A DNA stretch of 64,000 nucleotides from Devosia lacusdianchii (GTDB lineage Bacteria > Pseudomonadota > Alphaproteobacteria > Rhizobiales > Devosiaceae): positions 496,001-560,000 of the forward strand of contig NZ_CP092483.1 of NCBI RefSeq assembly GCF_022429625.1. Reading direction: 5' to 3'. The notes under the pieces were generated by a model that had not been told where the DNA came from, made no database searches, and worked only from the letters and a program-made list of their open reading frames with translations. This document shows, in pieces, positions 25,006 to 33,315 of the stretch (positions within the stretch are counted from its first letter, which is position 1; the number at the start of each line of letters is the position of its first letter). A program made the translations under genes and the position numbers.

Positions 25006-25944
25006 TCAATAGCCCCTCGATCGATCCACCACATTGATCAGCGGCTTGCCCGCTTCATGCTCGCGGATGATGCGGGTGAAATAGGCCACGCCGCTCTTTT
25101 CGTTGCTGATCGCCGCAATGTGCGGGGTGATATAGCAGTTCTCGATATCCCAGAGCGGGCTGCTTGGGGGCAGGGGCTCCACCTCGAACACGTCGAGGCT
25201 CGCCGCCCCGAGCGTCCCATCACCGAGCGCCTTGACGATGTCGGCTTCGCGCTGATGCCCGCCCCGCGCCGCGTTGATGATGACCGGTCCTCCATCCAGC
25301 CGGTCACGACGCAGCTTGCCGAATGTCTCGTAGTTGAGGATGCCCGTGGTGTCCGGGGTCAGCGGCAGCAGGTTGACCAGGATATCGGTGCCGCCGAGGA
25401 ACGCATCGAACGCCGCGGCACCGGCAAACCCCTCCACGCCCTCGATGGTCTTTGGCGTGCGGCTCCAGCTCCGCAGGTCAAAGCCCAGAGGCTTGAGCCG
25501 GCTGACCGCGTCCTGCCCCAATACGCCCATGCCCATGATGCCGACAGTGGTTTCCGAGGCGGCTGGCGGATAGAGCTGGCTCCAGCGCCTGGCCTTCTGG
25601 TCGGCGCGGAACCGCGTGTAGAGCCGGTGATGCATGGTCACATGCGCGACGACATAGTCGCTCATGCGCTGGCTGAGGTCTTCATCGACGAACCGCACGA
25701 TCGGCGCATCCGGTAGCCGTGGATGTTTGAGCAGGGCATCAACACCGGCCCCCAGCGACAGGATCGCCTTGAGCCCGCTCAACCCATCGAAGGCCTCGGG
25801 CTTTGGCTTCCACACGAAGATGTAGCGGATATTGGCCGGATCGAACGTGTCGCCGCGCCGTACCACGGGGTAGGGGGCGAGCGCCGCGCCAAGCTTTTCG
25901 GCCCAGCTCGCTTCATCGACATCGGACAGGTGCAGCAACAGCAT
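25006..25944 (-). CDS. ghrA: Glyoxylate/hydroxypyruvate reductase A-like dehydrogenase
   Basis: 312 residues, the GhrA length. A D-2-hydroxyacid dehydrogenase that reduces glyoxylate or hydroxypyruvate with NAD(P)H in the cytoplasm. The nucleotide site is VGIMGMGVLGQDAVSRLKPLGFDLRSWSRTPK; the Arg in SWSRT after the second beta strand favours NADPH. Catalytic parts are NAARGGHQREADIV (Arg), VFEVEPLPPSSPLWDIENCYITPHIAA (Glu and His). The gene is convergent with the MarR-GNAT gene, 29 bases apart. The cytochrome c gene lies upstream on the same strand, but a terminator separates them. Confidence 0.88.
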   Translation of the reverse strand: MLLLHLSDVDEASWAEKLGAALAPYPVVRRGDTFDPANIRYIFVWKPKPEAFDGLSGLKAILSLGAGVDALLKHPRLPDAPIVRFVDEDLSQRMSDYVVAHVTMHHRLYTRFRADQKARRWSQLYPPAASETTVGIMGMGVLGQDAVSRLKPLGFDLRSWSRTPKTIEGVEGFAGAAAFDAFLGGTDILVNLLPLTPDTTGILNYETFGKLRRDRLDGGPVIINAARGGHQREADIVKALGDGTLGAASLDVFEVEPLPPSSPLWDIENCYITPHIAAISNEKSGVAYFTRIIREHEAGKPLINVVDRSRGY

Positions 25945-25960
25945 CGACGGCTCTTCCTTA

Positions 25961-25993
25961 ACAAAAGAGCCGCGCCATTGCCGGGCGCGGCTC
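25961..25993 (-). terminator. Rho-independent terminator after the cytochrome c gene
   Basis: On the minus strand GAGCCGCGCC pairs with GGCGCGGCTC (a perfect 10-bp stem at 25984-25993 and 25967-25976) and is followed by TTTTGT. It ends the cytochrome c transcript before ghrA. Confidence 0.9.
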
Positions 25994-26019
25994 CAATTTC
26001 TTCTCGATCCAGCGGGACT

Positions 26020-26820
26020 CTAGTTCGTGGCCGGTGCCGGCGTGGTTGCGCCGGGGGCCGGCGTACCCTCGACCGGCGTTTCGGTCGGAGTGGTTGTCGG
26101 GGTCTCAGTTGCAGCCGGCGCGGTTTCAGCCGCGGGGGCGGCGGCAGGCTCTGCTGCAGGGGCAGCAGCAGGCTCAGCCGCGGGAGCGGCAGCCGGTTCA
26201 GCCGCAGGTGCGGTCTCGGCCGGGGCAGCTTCGCCTTCGGCAGGTGCGGCAGCGTCAGCCGGGGCAGCCTCTTCGGCCGCAGGGAACGGCACCGGGGTCG
26301 CCGACAGCGTCTGCAGGTAAGCCAGGATGTCGGCGCGCTCTTCCGGCGTGCGCACGCCGGCGAAGTTCATCTTGGTGCCCGGCACATAGTCGCTGGGCTT
26401 GGTCAGGAAGTGGTCGAGATTCTCGTAGGTCCAGGTGTCGCCGGCGGCGTTGTGCGCCAGCATGCCATCGGAATAGGCAAAGCCCTCGTGGCTGCCCTCG
26501 AGCCGGCCGACAACGCCATAAAGGCCCGGACCCTGCTTGTTGGCGCCGCCTTCGTTGAAGTTGTGGCAGGACGCGCACTTCTTGACCGCGGTAGCGCCAC
26601 GCTCGGCGCTGGCGCTGGCCAGCAGCACGCCCAGGGGCACAGCCGGTGCGGCTTCCTCGGCGCCAGCGGCTTCGGCGACTTCCGGCTCGGGCAGGTCATA
26701 GCCCGGCCCGCGATTTTCGATGGGATGGTAGATGGCCTCTGCCACAAAGCCGGCGCCCATGACGAACAACAGCGTGCCAAGCACGGCGCCCATGATCTTG
26801 TTAAGCTCGAACGAATCCAT
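26020..26820 (-). CDS. Membrane-anchored class I cytochrome c (CycM-like)
   Basis: 266 residues. An uncleaved N-terminal anchor (about residues 8-30, IMGAVLGTLLFVMGAGFVAEAIY) is followed by a c-type domain with the haem site CASCH at 82-86 and the likely axial Met151 in PGTKMNFAG. This arrangement is that of CycM/c552, which carries electrons between the bc1 complex and the aa3 oxidase in rhizobia. The C-terminal 85 residues are Ala/Pro/Glu-rich with three near-identical EPAAAPAA units and then Thr/Pro-rich sequence, an unusual tail. The ATG at 26820 has AGAGAG upstream; an earlier ATG at 26841 has none. The gene diverges from pheA across a repeat-filled gap. Confidence 0.9.
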   Translation of the reverse strand: MDSFELNKIMGAVLGTLLFVMGAGFVAEAIYHPIENRGPGYDLPEPEVAEAAGAEEAAPAVPLGVLLASASAERGATAVKKCASCHNFNEGGANKQGPGLYGVVGRLEGSHEGFAYSDGMLAHNAAGDTWTYENLDHFLTKPSDYVPGTKMNFAGVRTPEERADILAYLQTLSATPVPFPAAEEAAPADAAAPAEGEAAPAETAPAAEPAAAPAAEPAAAPAAEPAAAPAAETAPAATETPTTTPTETPVEGTPAPGATTPAPATN

Positions 26821-26981
26821 TTGGTCTCTCTGCCAGTCCATCCCCTGTGGACGATAGTCGAACCCGGCTCAACTTTCGATAGCCCAAAGGGAAATCGCCT
26901 CAACGGAGCGGTCCGACGCGCGCGGAAGATAGTCGCAAGGCTTGGATGGCGCAACCGTCCAAAACCGTGGTGCGACACTTC

Positions 26982-27217
26982 GAGCCGTCCCGCAGGGCAA
27001 ATCGCTCCAGTGGAGCGATTTGAGGCGAGAAGGCCATGAGGGCTATGCCCGAATGGCACGAAGCCGTCCCGCAGGGCAAATCGCTCCAGTGGAGCGATTT
27101 GAGGCGAGAAGGCCATGAGGGCTATGCCCGAATGGCACGAGCCGTCCCGCAGGGCAAATCGCTCCAGTGGAGCGATTTTAGGCGAGAAGGCCATGAGAGC
27201 CACGCTCGAATGGCACG
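26982..27217. repeat. Three tandem copies of a 78-79 bp repeat holding an 11-bp-arm palindrome
   Basis: Copies start at 26982, 27060 and 27139 and differ by few bases. Each holds an inverted repeat with left arm AAATCGCTCCA, one central base and its exact complement, then a region ending CGAATGGCAC. A decayed relative starts near 26890 and fragments continue to about 27290. Both strands are open through the copies only because the unit is near a multiple of three; no start, ribosome site or known domain supports a protein. The unit fills most of the 543-base gap between the cytochrome c gene and pheA, in which I see no other gene. Confidence 0.9.
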
Positions 27218-27363
27218 GCCGTCCCTTGGAGAAAATAGGCAGAATGCCACGATACCTACGGTCGAGAGCTACGCTCGAATGGCCTCCCGCCGCTTCACGC
27301 TCAGATTGACTTGGACACGCCTGCGCGCCAAAAGCCATGCGCCGACAGAATTGGACCTCCACC

Positions 27364-28191
27364 ATGACCAAGAAGATTGCCTTCCAGGGCGAGCCGGGCG
27401 CTTTCAGCCACGCCGCCGCCACCAATGTGTTCCCCGGCGAAGAAGCGATCGGCTGCGTCACCTTCGAGGAAACCATCAATGCGGTGCAGTCCGGCCGCGC
27501 CGATTTCGCCGTGGTGCCGGTCGAAAATTCGCTCTATGGCCGCATCACCGATATTCATCACCTGCTGCCGGAAAGCGGCCTGTTCATCATCGGCGAAACC
27601 TATCTGCGCGTCGAGATGAACCTGCTCGGCGTGCCCGGCGCGCGCATTGAAGACGTCAAGGCTGTGCAGTCGCTGTCGGTGGCGCTCGGCCAGTGCCGCA
27701 AGTTCATCGCCGACCACGGATTCCGCACCATCAACGCCGTCGATACGGCTGGGTCGGCCCGCGAAGTCGCGCAGAAGGCCGACAAATCCGTCGCCGCCAT
27801 TGCCTCGCGCTTTGCCGCCGAGATCTACGGCCTCAGCGTGCTCGCCTCCAATATCGAGGATGCCGAGCATAATACCACGCGCTTCCTCGTGCTCTCGCGC
27901 GACGAGCTTCAGGCGCCCCAGGGGGGCAAGGTCAAGACCACCTTCGTCTTCCGCGTCCGCAACGTACCGGCGGCGCTCTACAAGGCCATGGGCGGCTTTG
28001 CCACCAATGGCGTCAACATGACCAAGCTGGAAAGCTACATGGTGGGCGGAGCCTTCACGGCGACCCAGTTCTACGCCGACATCGAGGGTCACCCCTCCGA
28101 TATCGGCGTGCAGCATGCCTTCGAGGAACTCGGCTTCTTCACCGACTATTTCCGCGTGCTTGGCGTCTACCCCGCTAACGAAAGCAAGTAG
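27364..28191 (+). CDS. pheA: Prephenate dehydratase
   Basis: 275 residues, the monofunctional enzyme that turns prephenate into phenylpyruvate for phenylalanine synthesis. The catalytic domain (1-185) has KIAFQGEPGAFSHAAA at the start and VPVENSLYGRITDIHHLL; the family motif region is HNTTRFLVLSR (Thr-Arg-Phe). An ACT regulatory domain (about 195-270) has KTTFVFRVRNVPAALYKAMGGFATNGVNMTKLESYMVGGAF; its ESxP-like site reads ESYMVGG, as in many rhizobia, and it probably binds Phe for feedback. No chorismate mutase domain is fused. The ATG at 27364 is preferred over 27337, which would add nine basic residues. Confidence 0.96.
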   Translation: MTKKIAFQGEPGAFSHAAATNVFPGEEAIGCVTFEETINAVQSGRADFAVVPVENSLYGRITDIHHLLPESGLFIIGETYLRVEMNLLGVPGARIEDVKAVQSLSVALGQCRKFIADHGFRTINAVDTAGSAREVAQKADKSVAAIASRFAAEIYGLSVLASNIEDAEHNTTRFLVLSRDELQAPQGGKVKTTFVFRVRNVPAALYKAMGGFATNGVNMTKLESYMVGGAFTATQFYADIEGHPSDIGVQHAFEELGFFTDYFRVLGVYPANESK

Positions 28192-28201
28192 CTGGATCTT
28201 C

Positions 28202-28223
28202 ACCTCTCCCCCGGGGGAGAGGT
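28202..28223. repeat. Perfect 22-bp palindrome between convergent genes
   Basis: ACCTCTCCCCC and its exact complement abut at 28212/28213 between the ends of pheA and the next minus-strand gene. It resembles part of the family D repeats (50692-50800, 53700-53826). It may help stop transcription from both sides. Confidence 0.6.
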
Positions 28224-28231
28224 AAGGCCAA

Positions 28232-28789
28232 TCAATACTGGCCGCGGCTGTCCTCGATCAGCCGCCAGCAGCCGTCATAGGGCTCAAAGCTCAGCACACC
28301 CGGTTCCCCGATGCGCTCGACGATCTCGCCGAGGTCGTCGCCGCCCTCCGAATTGCCATCATAGCGGACAACCTGCCAGTCCACCGCCCACTGGTTGGCC
28401 TGGCTCTGGTTGAACTCTATGTCGAGATACTCGATCTCGGCGGCAGGATCAGCCTCCCAGGCTTTCATTGAGGCGCCCGATATCCAGTAGTAATCGAGCA
28501 TTCCGATCGGGAAATCGGTATAAGCGTCGCTCACCACAGTGGTGGTAGTGCCGTTCTCCACGATATCGACGGTCGGCGCGCTGTATTTGGCACGCACCAC
28601 ATCCGAAATCGCCATCGCCTGCATCAGCGAGGTGAATTCCTGGTTCTGGCAGGCGCTCTCGGCCATTTCGAGGGCGTAGGTATCGGTTTCGCTGAGGGCT
28701 GCCTTGGTCTTGGCGGCAACCGTTTGCATGCCGCTCGCCGATACGGCCAGCACCACGGCCACGCCAATGCTCACTGCTCGTCTCGTCAC
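28232..28789 (-). CDS. Secreted protein of unknown function
   Basis: 185 residues from a GTG at 28789 that has GAGGAG six bases upstream; a longer frame from 28849 has no ribosome site and spoils the signal peptide. The signal peptide is TRRAVSIGVAVVLAVSASGMQTVAA. The mature protein is acidic with two Cys (SACQNQEF and YDGCWRL), possibly a disulfide, and ends in DLGEIVERIGEPGVLSFEPYDGCWRLIEDSRGQY. I recognise no family. It is a single gene, convergent with pheA and divergent from dapD. Confidence 0.75.
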   Translation of the reverse strand: MTRRAVSIGVAVVLAVSASGMQTVAAKTKAALSETDTYALEMAESACQNQEFTSLMQAMAISDVVRAKYSAPTVDIVENGTTTTVVSDAYTDFPIGMLDYYWISGASMKAWEADPAAEIEYLDIEFNQSQANQWAVDWQVVRYDGNSEGGDDLGEIVERIGEPGVLSFEPYDGCWRLIEDSRGQY

Positions 28790-28894
28790 GGCCCACTCCT
28801 CGTATGATCTCATCCAGCGCCGGTTTAGCCGTCCTGTCGCCAGAGTCAAAGCCTGATCGAGACCCGGTACACTGCCGGCGCTTGACCGGGCCCG

Positions 28895-28922
28895 TTGACA
28901 GCCCCGCCCGCCCCGCTATGGT
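28895..28922 (+). promoter_or_regulatory. Sigma-70-type promoter for dapD
   Basis: TTGACA (28895-28900) is followed after 16 bases by TATGGT (28917-28922), 30 bases before the dapD ATG. The -35 is a perfect match and the -10 keeps the TA----T pattern. It gives a short leader of about 23 bases with AGGA before the start. Confidence 0.6.
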
Positions 28923-28952
28923 CCCGCCCGCACTAGCTTAGGAACCTCGTCC

Positions 28953-29795
28953 ATGTCGCACGCCGATCTCGCCCAGACCATCGATGCCGCCTTCGAGGCC
29001 CGCGCCGAGATCAATTCGTCGACCAGGGGCGAAGTCCGCGACGCGGTCGAGACCGCGCTCTGGCTGCTCGATAGCGGTACCGCCCGCGTCGCCGAAAAGC
29101 GCGATGGCGCCTGGCAGGTCAACCAGTGGCTCAAGAAGGCCGTGCTGCTCTCGTTCCGCCTCAACGACAACGAGATGATGGAAGGCGGCCCGCAGGGCTC
29201 GTCCTGGTGGGACAAGGTGCCCTCCAAGTTCGAGGGCTGGGGCGAGAAGAATTATCGCGATGCCGGGTTCCGTTCGGTCCCCGGCGCCATCGTCCGCCGC
29301 TCGGCCCATATCGGCAAGGGCGTCATCCTCATGCCCAGCTTCGTCAATCTGGGCGCCTATGTCGATGAAGGCACCATGGTCGACACCTGGGTGACCGTCG
29401 GCTCCTGCGCCCAGATCGGCAAGAACGTCCATATTTCGGGCGGCGTCGGCATTGGCGGCGTGCTCGAGCCGTTGCAGGCCGGCCCCGTCATCATCGAGGA
29501 CAATTGCTTCATCGGCGCGCGCTCCGAGGTGGTCGAAGGCGTCGTGGTCGGGGAAGGTTCGGTCATTTCTATGGGCGTCTTTATTGGCGCCTCCACCAAG
29601 GTCATCGATCGCCAGACCGGCGAAATCCATGTCGGCAAGGTGCCGCCCTATTCGGTGGTCGTCTCCGGCTCCATCCCTGGCAAGGCGTTGCCCGGCCAGA
29701 ATTGGGGCCCTTCACTTTACTGCGCCGTCATCGTCAAGACCGTCGACGCCCAGACCCGCAGCAAGACCGGCATCAACGAACTGCTGCGCGACTGA
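28953..29795 (+). CDS. dapD: Tetrahydrodipicolinate N-succinyltransferase
   Basis: 280 residues (E. coli 274). It adds succinyl from succinyl-CoA to tetrahydrodipicolinate in the lysine and meso-diaminopimelate pathway. After an N-terminal helical domain with [16 protein letters not shown] comes a left-handed beta helix of hexapeptide repeats (about 110-245): [60 protein letters not shown]. The C-terminus ([33 protein letters not shown]) is typical. The next step but one, DapE, is encoded 1.2 kb on. Confidence 0.97.
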   Translation: MSHADLAQTIDAAFEARAEINSSTRGEVRDAVETALWLLDSGTARVAEKRDGAWQVNQWLKKAVLLSFRLNDNEMMEGGPQGSSWWDKVPSKFEGWGEKNYRDAGFRSVPGAIVRRSAHIGKGVILMPSFVNLGAYVDEGTMVDTWVTVGSCAQIGKNVHISGGVGIGGVLEPLQAGPVIIEDNCFIGARSEVVEGVVVGEGSVISMGVFIGASTKVIDRQTGEIHVGKVPPYSVVVSGSIPGKALPGQNWGPSLYCAVIVKTVDAQTRSKTGINELLRD

Positions 29796-29902
29796 GCCGC
29801 CGCTGGCGTTAAACTTGCGAGTCACCTAGACTATCCGCACCGGATGGGTCCCGGTGATTTGGCGTGCCGTGCGCGCTTGTGCAACGATGAGAGGGTCAGC
29901 AC

Positions 29903-30271
29903 ATGTTCAATCAAGATTGGCAGTATTTGTTCACGAGCTTCGAGGGGCGCATTAATCGCCAGCCGTTCTGGGCTGGCGTTATTGTTCTGATCGTCGTCAA
30001 TATCGCTATCGCGATCGTTGGCGGCATTCTCGGCGCCATCTGGGGGCCGCTGTCTTACCTGGCGACGATCGCCTCGCTGGTCCTGATCTACCCGGCTCTG
30101 GCGCTCTACGCCAAGCGCTGGCACGATCGGTCCAAGTCCGGCTGGTGGTCGCTGGTTGCGCTCATCCCGCTGCTCGGCGCCATCTATATGATCTATGAAA
30201 TCGGCGTGCAGGAAGGCGTTCCGGAAACCAATCAATACGGTCCGAACCCGCTGGGCACCGCCCGCGCCTGA
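29903..30271 (+). CDS. DUF805 family membrane protein
   Basis: 122 residues, with the DUF805 pattern: FTSFEGRINRQPFWAGVIVL (the family's F-GR--R--FW start), a second helix pair, then YAKRWHDRSKSGWWSLVALIPLLGAIYMIYEIGVQEG and the terminal NQYGPNP. Three to four membrane helices are predicted. ATG follows GAGAGGGTCAGC. The function of DUF805 proteins is unknown. The next gene, convergent across a strong terminator, codes for a larger DUF805 protein. Confidence 0.88.
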   Translation: MFNQDWQYLFTSFEGRINRQPFWAGVIVLIVVNIAIAIVGGILGAIWGPLSYLATIASLVLIYPALALYAKRWHDRSKSGWWSLVALIPLLGAIYMIYEIGVQEGVPETNQYGPNPLGTARA

Positions 30272-30290
30272 TCGCATCGGCCGCACGATC

Positions 30291-30324
30291 AAACCCGCCC
30301 TCCGGCAAACCGGAGGGCGGGTTT
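30291..30324. terminator. Two-way Rho-independent terminator between the DUF805 genes
   Basis: AAACCCGCCCTCCGG (30291-30305) pairs perfectly with CCGGAGGGCGGGTTT (30310-30324) over a CAAA loop. The A- and T-rich ends serve both strands, matching the convergent genes. Confidence 0.93.
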
Positions 30325-30333
30325 ATTCTGTCC

Positions 30334-30978
30334 TTATTTCGCCGGCGGGCCGTATTTGTTGGCGCCCGGCTGCGGGTCAAGACAGCCGAGCACAACATAG
30401 CCAATGGTCACGAGGACATTGATCCCCGGTACGAGCGACAGCACGATCATCAGCAACAGCACCCAGCCGGACTGGCCGATGTCATGCAATCGGCGGACTT
30501 GCACGGCGAGGCCGGGAATGATCATCCCCAGCGCAAAGACACCAAGTGCGATCAGCGCCACGATGAACAGGGCGCTGGGCCCCTCGTTGGCAACATCGCG
30601 GCCCGCAAAGCTCAACAGCGCCACCGCGCCGATAATGGCGTAGAACACCAGCGGGAACACCCAGAAGCCCCAATATTCCTTGCGCCGCGCACGGCCCGAG
30701 AAATTGAAGTAGTCGGTGGTCATGGCCCGCTTGAAATAGCCAAAGAAGCTCAGCTCTGGACCGACTGGCCCAGCATAGGCGGCCTGCCAGGGCGCAACCG
30801 ACAACACATAGATATCCTTGGCATGGCGGCCGACAGTGTCGAAGTCCACCTCGGTTCCCGCCATTACCCCGCCGCCCGGCTTGAGGTCCGCTCGGGTGAA
30901 ATTGTAACGCTGCCCGTCATCGCCGGAAATCTGGCCCGTACCGCTTGCCGCGTCGTAACCTAAGACACGCCCCTTCAT
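30334..30978 (-). CDS. DUF805 membrane protein with N-terminal cold-shock-like domain
   Basis: 214 residues from the ATG at 30978 (GGGGGA upstream; an ATG at 31005 is less good). Residues 1-60 look like a cold-shock/OB fold: KGRVLGYDAASGTGQISGDDGQRYNF, then GTEVDFDTVGRHAKDIYVL. After a linker, DUF805 begins: YFNFSGRARRKEYWGFWVFPLVFYAIIGAV, a middle helix pair, then VRRLHDIGQSGWVLLLMIVLSLVPGINVLV and ANKYGPPAK. About four membrane helices. It lies convergent to its smaller relative and divergent from dapE. An RNA-binding-like domain tied to the membrane is suggestive, but its role is unknown. Confidence 0.85.
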   Translation of the reverse strand: MKGRVLGYDAASGTGQISGDDGQRYNFTRADLKPGGGVMAGTEVDFDTVGRHAKDIYVLSVAPWQAAYAGPVGPELSFFGYFKRAMTTDYFNFSGRARRKEYWGFWVFPLVFYAIIGAVALLSFAGRDVANEGPSALFIVALIALGVFALGMIIPGLAVQVRRLHDIGQSGWVLLLMIVLSLVPGINVLVTIGYVVLGCLDPQPGANKYGPPAK

Positions 30979-31011
30979 TCGTCCCCCAGCACCTGATATT
31001 GCCAATGCGAT

Positions 31012-32196
31012 ATGGCAAATGTTCCTGATTCAAATCAAGCTCGGCCGCACGATCTGGCGGCACTGCCCCTGCTCAAAGCGCTGATTGCCTGTCCGTCCGT
31101 TACCCCCGACGAGGCCGGGGCGCTGGATGTGCTGGATAGCGCCTTGCGCGAACTCGGCTTTTCCGTCACGCGGCTCCGCTTTGAGGGTGACGGCTCCTAC
31201 CCGGTCGACAATCTCTTTGCCATCAGGGGTACGGGCGGCCGTCGCCTGCTGTTCGCCGGCCATACCGACGTTGTCCCGCCTGGTGATCTTGCCAACTGGA
31301 CCGCCGATCCGTTCACCCCACGCGAGGCCGATGGCAAGCTCTATGGCCGCGGCGCCGCCGACATGAAGTCGGGCATAGCTGCCTTCGTTGCCGCCGCCGC
31401 CGCCATTCCCGCCGAAGCCGGCACAATCATGCTCGCCATCACCAATGACGAGGAAGCCGACGCCATCAACGGCACCGACAAGCTGATGGCCTGGGCCCAG
31501 GAACAGCAGCATCGTTTCGATTTCGCCATTGTCGGCGAACCCAGCTCCGCCGCTCTTCTCGGCGACAGCATCAAGATTGGCCGGCGCGGTTCTTTGTCGG
31601 GCACCATCACCGTCACTGGTACGCAGGGCCATGTCGCCTATCCCGACAGGGCCAACAATCCGCTGCCGGCGCTGGCCCGCATCGTCACCGCGCTCACACA
31701 AAAGATCGATGACAAGACCGAGCACTTCCCGGCGAGCAATCTCGAAGTCACCTCGATCGACGTCGGCAATGCCATTTCCAACGTCATTCCGGCCAGCGGC
31801 ACCATCCGCTTCAACATCCGCTACAATGATCGCTGGACCCCGCAGACTCTCGCCGATTGGGTGCGCAGCCGCATAGCCAGTGTCGATCCGGCAGGCGCCA
31901 CCATCAGCTTCGATATCGTGGGCGTGCCATCGCGGTCGTTCCTGTCGCCGCTGAGTGACGATGTCGAAACCCTGTCATCCAGCATCGAGGCCGTGACCGG
32001 CCGCAGCCCCGAATTCTCCACCGGCGGCGGCACCTCCGACGCCCGATTCATTGCGCAACATGGTCCGGTGGTGGAATGCGGTCTCGTGGGCCCCTCCATG
32101 CACAAGGCCGACGAGCACATCGCCCTGTCAGATCTCGCCGGCCTGACCGAAATTTATCGCGCATTCATGCTGCGTTTCTTCGGAGTCTCGCCATGA
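31012..32196 (+). CDS. dapE: Succinyl-diaminopimelate desuccinylase
   Basis: 394 residues, M20 di-zinc hydrolase. It frees LL-diaminopimelate from its N-succinyl form. Metal and catalytic residues are visible: His84 and Asp86 in FAGHTDVVPPGD, Asp117 in YGRGAADMKSG, the Glu pair in TNDEEADA, and the C-terminal His in GLVGPSMHKADEHI. The dimerisation (lid) domain (about 185-300) has GRRGSLSGTITVTGTQGHVAYPDRANNP. The M20A family active-site order is complete. Its TGA overlaps the ATG of the next membrane protein gene, so these are translated together. Confidence 0.96.
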   Translation: MANVPDSNQARPHDLAALPLLKALIACPSVTPDEAGALDVLDSALRELGFSVTRLRFEGDGSYPVDNLFAIRGTGGRRLLFAGHTDVVPPGDLANWTADPFTPREADGKLYGRGAADMKSGIAAFVAAAAAIPAEAGTIMLAITNDEEADAINGTDKLMAWAQEQQHRFDFAIVGEPSSAALLGDSIKIGRRGSLSGTITVTGTQGHVAYPDRANNPLPALARIVTALTQKIDDKTEHFPASNLEVTSIDVGNAISNVIPASGTIRFNIRYNDRWTPQTLADWVRSRIASVDPAGATISFDIVGVPSRSFLSPLSDDVETLSSSIEAVTGRSPEFSTGGGTSDARFIAQHGPVVECGLVGPSMHKADEHIALSDLAGLTEIYRAFMLRFFGVSP

Positions 32197-32735
32197 AGCT
32201 CTGGGCCGCCCTCAGCAATGCCGCCGCCGGCTGGATCGTCATCCTGCGCGGCGAGGGCGAGTGGCGCGACCGATTCGCGCTGACCGCCCCCGGCCTGGTC
32301 ACGGCGCTGTTCATCTTCGTCTTCATGACCTTCCTGGCGGTAGCTTTCGCGTCGATGAGCATCGGCATGCCCAGCGCCGGCGGCGTCGTCGCTGCAATGT
32401 TCGTTCTGGGCTTGCCGCTCACGGCGCTGATCGTCGCACTCCTGGGGACACGCATGGCGCTCAAGGGCGACGAGCCACTGCTGCCCGTCCTGGTGCCCGG
32501 GGTCTACGCGCTCACCGCCTTCCTGCTGGCCGAGGGTATCCTCGCCATGATCGGCGGGCCGGTCATCATGCTCAGCTGGCTGGTGCTCGGCTATATGCTG
32601 TTCCGCCTGATCCGCGTTTCCACCACCTGGAATGCCGGTGTTGCCGTCGCCTTTGCAGTTTTGACCGTTCTCCTGCTTGTCGCGATGCGTTGGGCGCTCT
32701 ACATGCTGAGCGACCTTTCCGGCTCTTCCATCTGA
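32193..32735 (+). CDS. Hydrophobic membrane protein, unknown function
   Basis: 180 residues with four or five membrane helices (about 30-52, 63-85, 98-123, 128-146, 150-172). The ATG overlaps the dapE stop (ATGA). No known motif is visible. A similar small membrane protein follows 16 bases later, with the same N-terminal style (a short amphipathic stretch, then helices), so the two may be partners or distant paralogues. The position behind dapE suggests co-transcription with cell-wall precursor genes but does not show a role. Confidence 0.8.
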   Translation: MKLWAALSNAAAGWIVILRGEGEWRDRFALTAPGLVTALFIFVFMTFLAVAFASMSIGMPSAGGVVAAMFVLGLPLTALIVALLGTRMALKGDEPLLPVLVPGVYALTAFLLAEGILAMIGGPVIMLSWLVLGYMLFRLIRVSTTWNAGVAVAFAVLTVLLLVAMRWALYMLSDLSGSSI

Positions 32736-32751
32736 CCATCGAGACAAGCCC

Positions 32752-33315
32752 TTGGCCCAACCGACCGCGACTTTCCTCGATGAAGTGATGACTGCCGCAC
32801 GCGGCTGCGTGGCACTGGTTATCGGCAACCGTCAGGCTCCGTCCTATTTCGATTTCAGCCAGCGCGGACTGATCGGCAGCCTGATTGCCGTGGTCATCGC
32901 CATTGGCCTGGCCGGTTTCGGGCCCATGCTGATCGGCGCCAATCTGCCGCCGGGCACCGCCACCCAATCGATCATCGTCAATGCGGCCCTGTTCCTCGCC
33001 CAGGCCGGCACCGGCTTCGTCGCCCTGCGCCAGATGGGCCGGCAGGATGGCTTCGTGCCCTACATGGTGGCCTCGAACTGGGTCACCCTGGCCTCGGCGG
33101 TCCTGCTGCTGCTCTCCACCCTGCTCGGAGCCCTGGGCATTGTCGTGCTGATCCTGGTGGTGATCGTGGCCATCGCCACCTTCATCAATATCGGCCGCCT
33201 CGTCGTCACGTTGACGCCGCTGCAGATCGGCATCCTGTTCGTCTCGCAGGCGGTGGGCGTGTTCCTGGCGCTGGCCGTCGTCGCCGTCCTCATCGGCCCG
33301 CCGGCCGTCAGCTAG
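32752..33315 (+). CDS. Hydrophobic membrane protein, unknown function
   Basis: 187 residues from a TTG at 32752 (start uncertain; an ATG at 32788 is the alternative). Membrane helices lie at about 42-63, 75-95, 105-150 (two) and 160-183. The N-terminus [33 protein letters not shown] is polar. No family motif seen. It overlaps the truA stop by four bases (convergent) and is last in dapE-orf-orf. Confidence 0.78.
   Translation: MAQPTATFLDEVMTAARGCVALVIGNRQAPSYFDFSQRGLIGSLIAVVIAIGLAGFGPMLIGANLPPGTATQSIIVNAALFLAQAGTGFVALRQMGRQDGFVPYMVASNWVTLASAVLLLLSTLLGALGIVVLILVVIVAIATFINIGRLVVTLTPLQIGILFVSQAVGVFLALAVVAVLIGPPAVS

Noticed and set aside
26982..27217. CRISPR array
   Set aside because: Units are contiguous 78-79 bp copies without variable spacers, and no cas gene is near.
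26403..27650. Long open frames on both strands running through the tandem repeats
   Set aside because: They exist because the repeat unit is near a multiple of three. They overlap the cytochrome c gene or pheA and have no start signal or domain.
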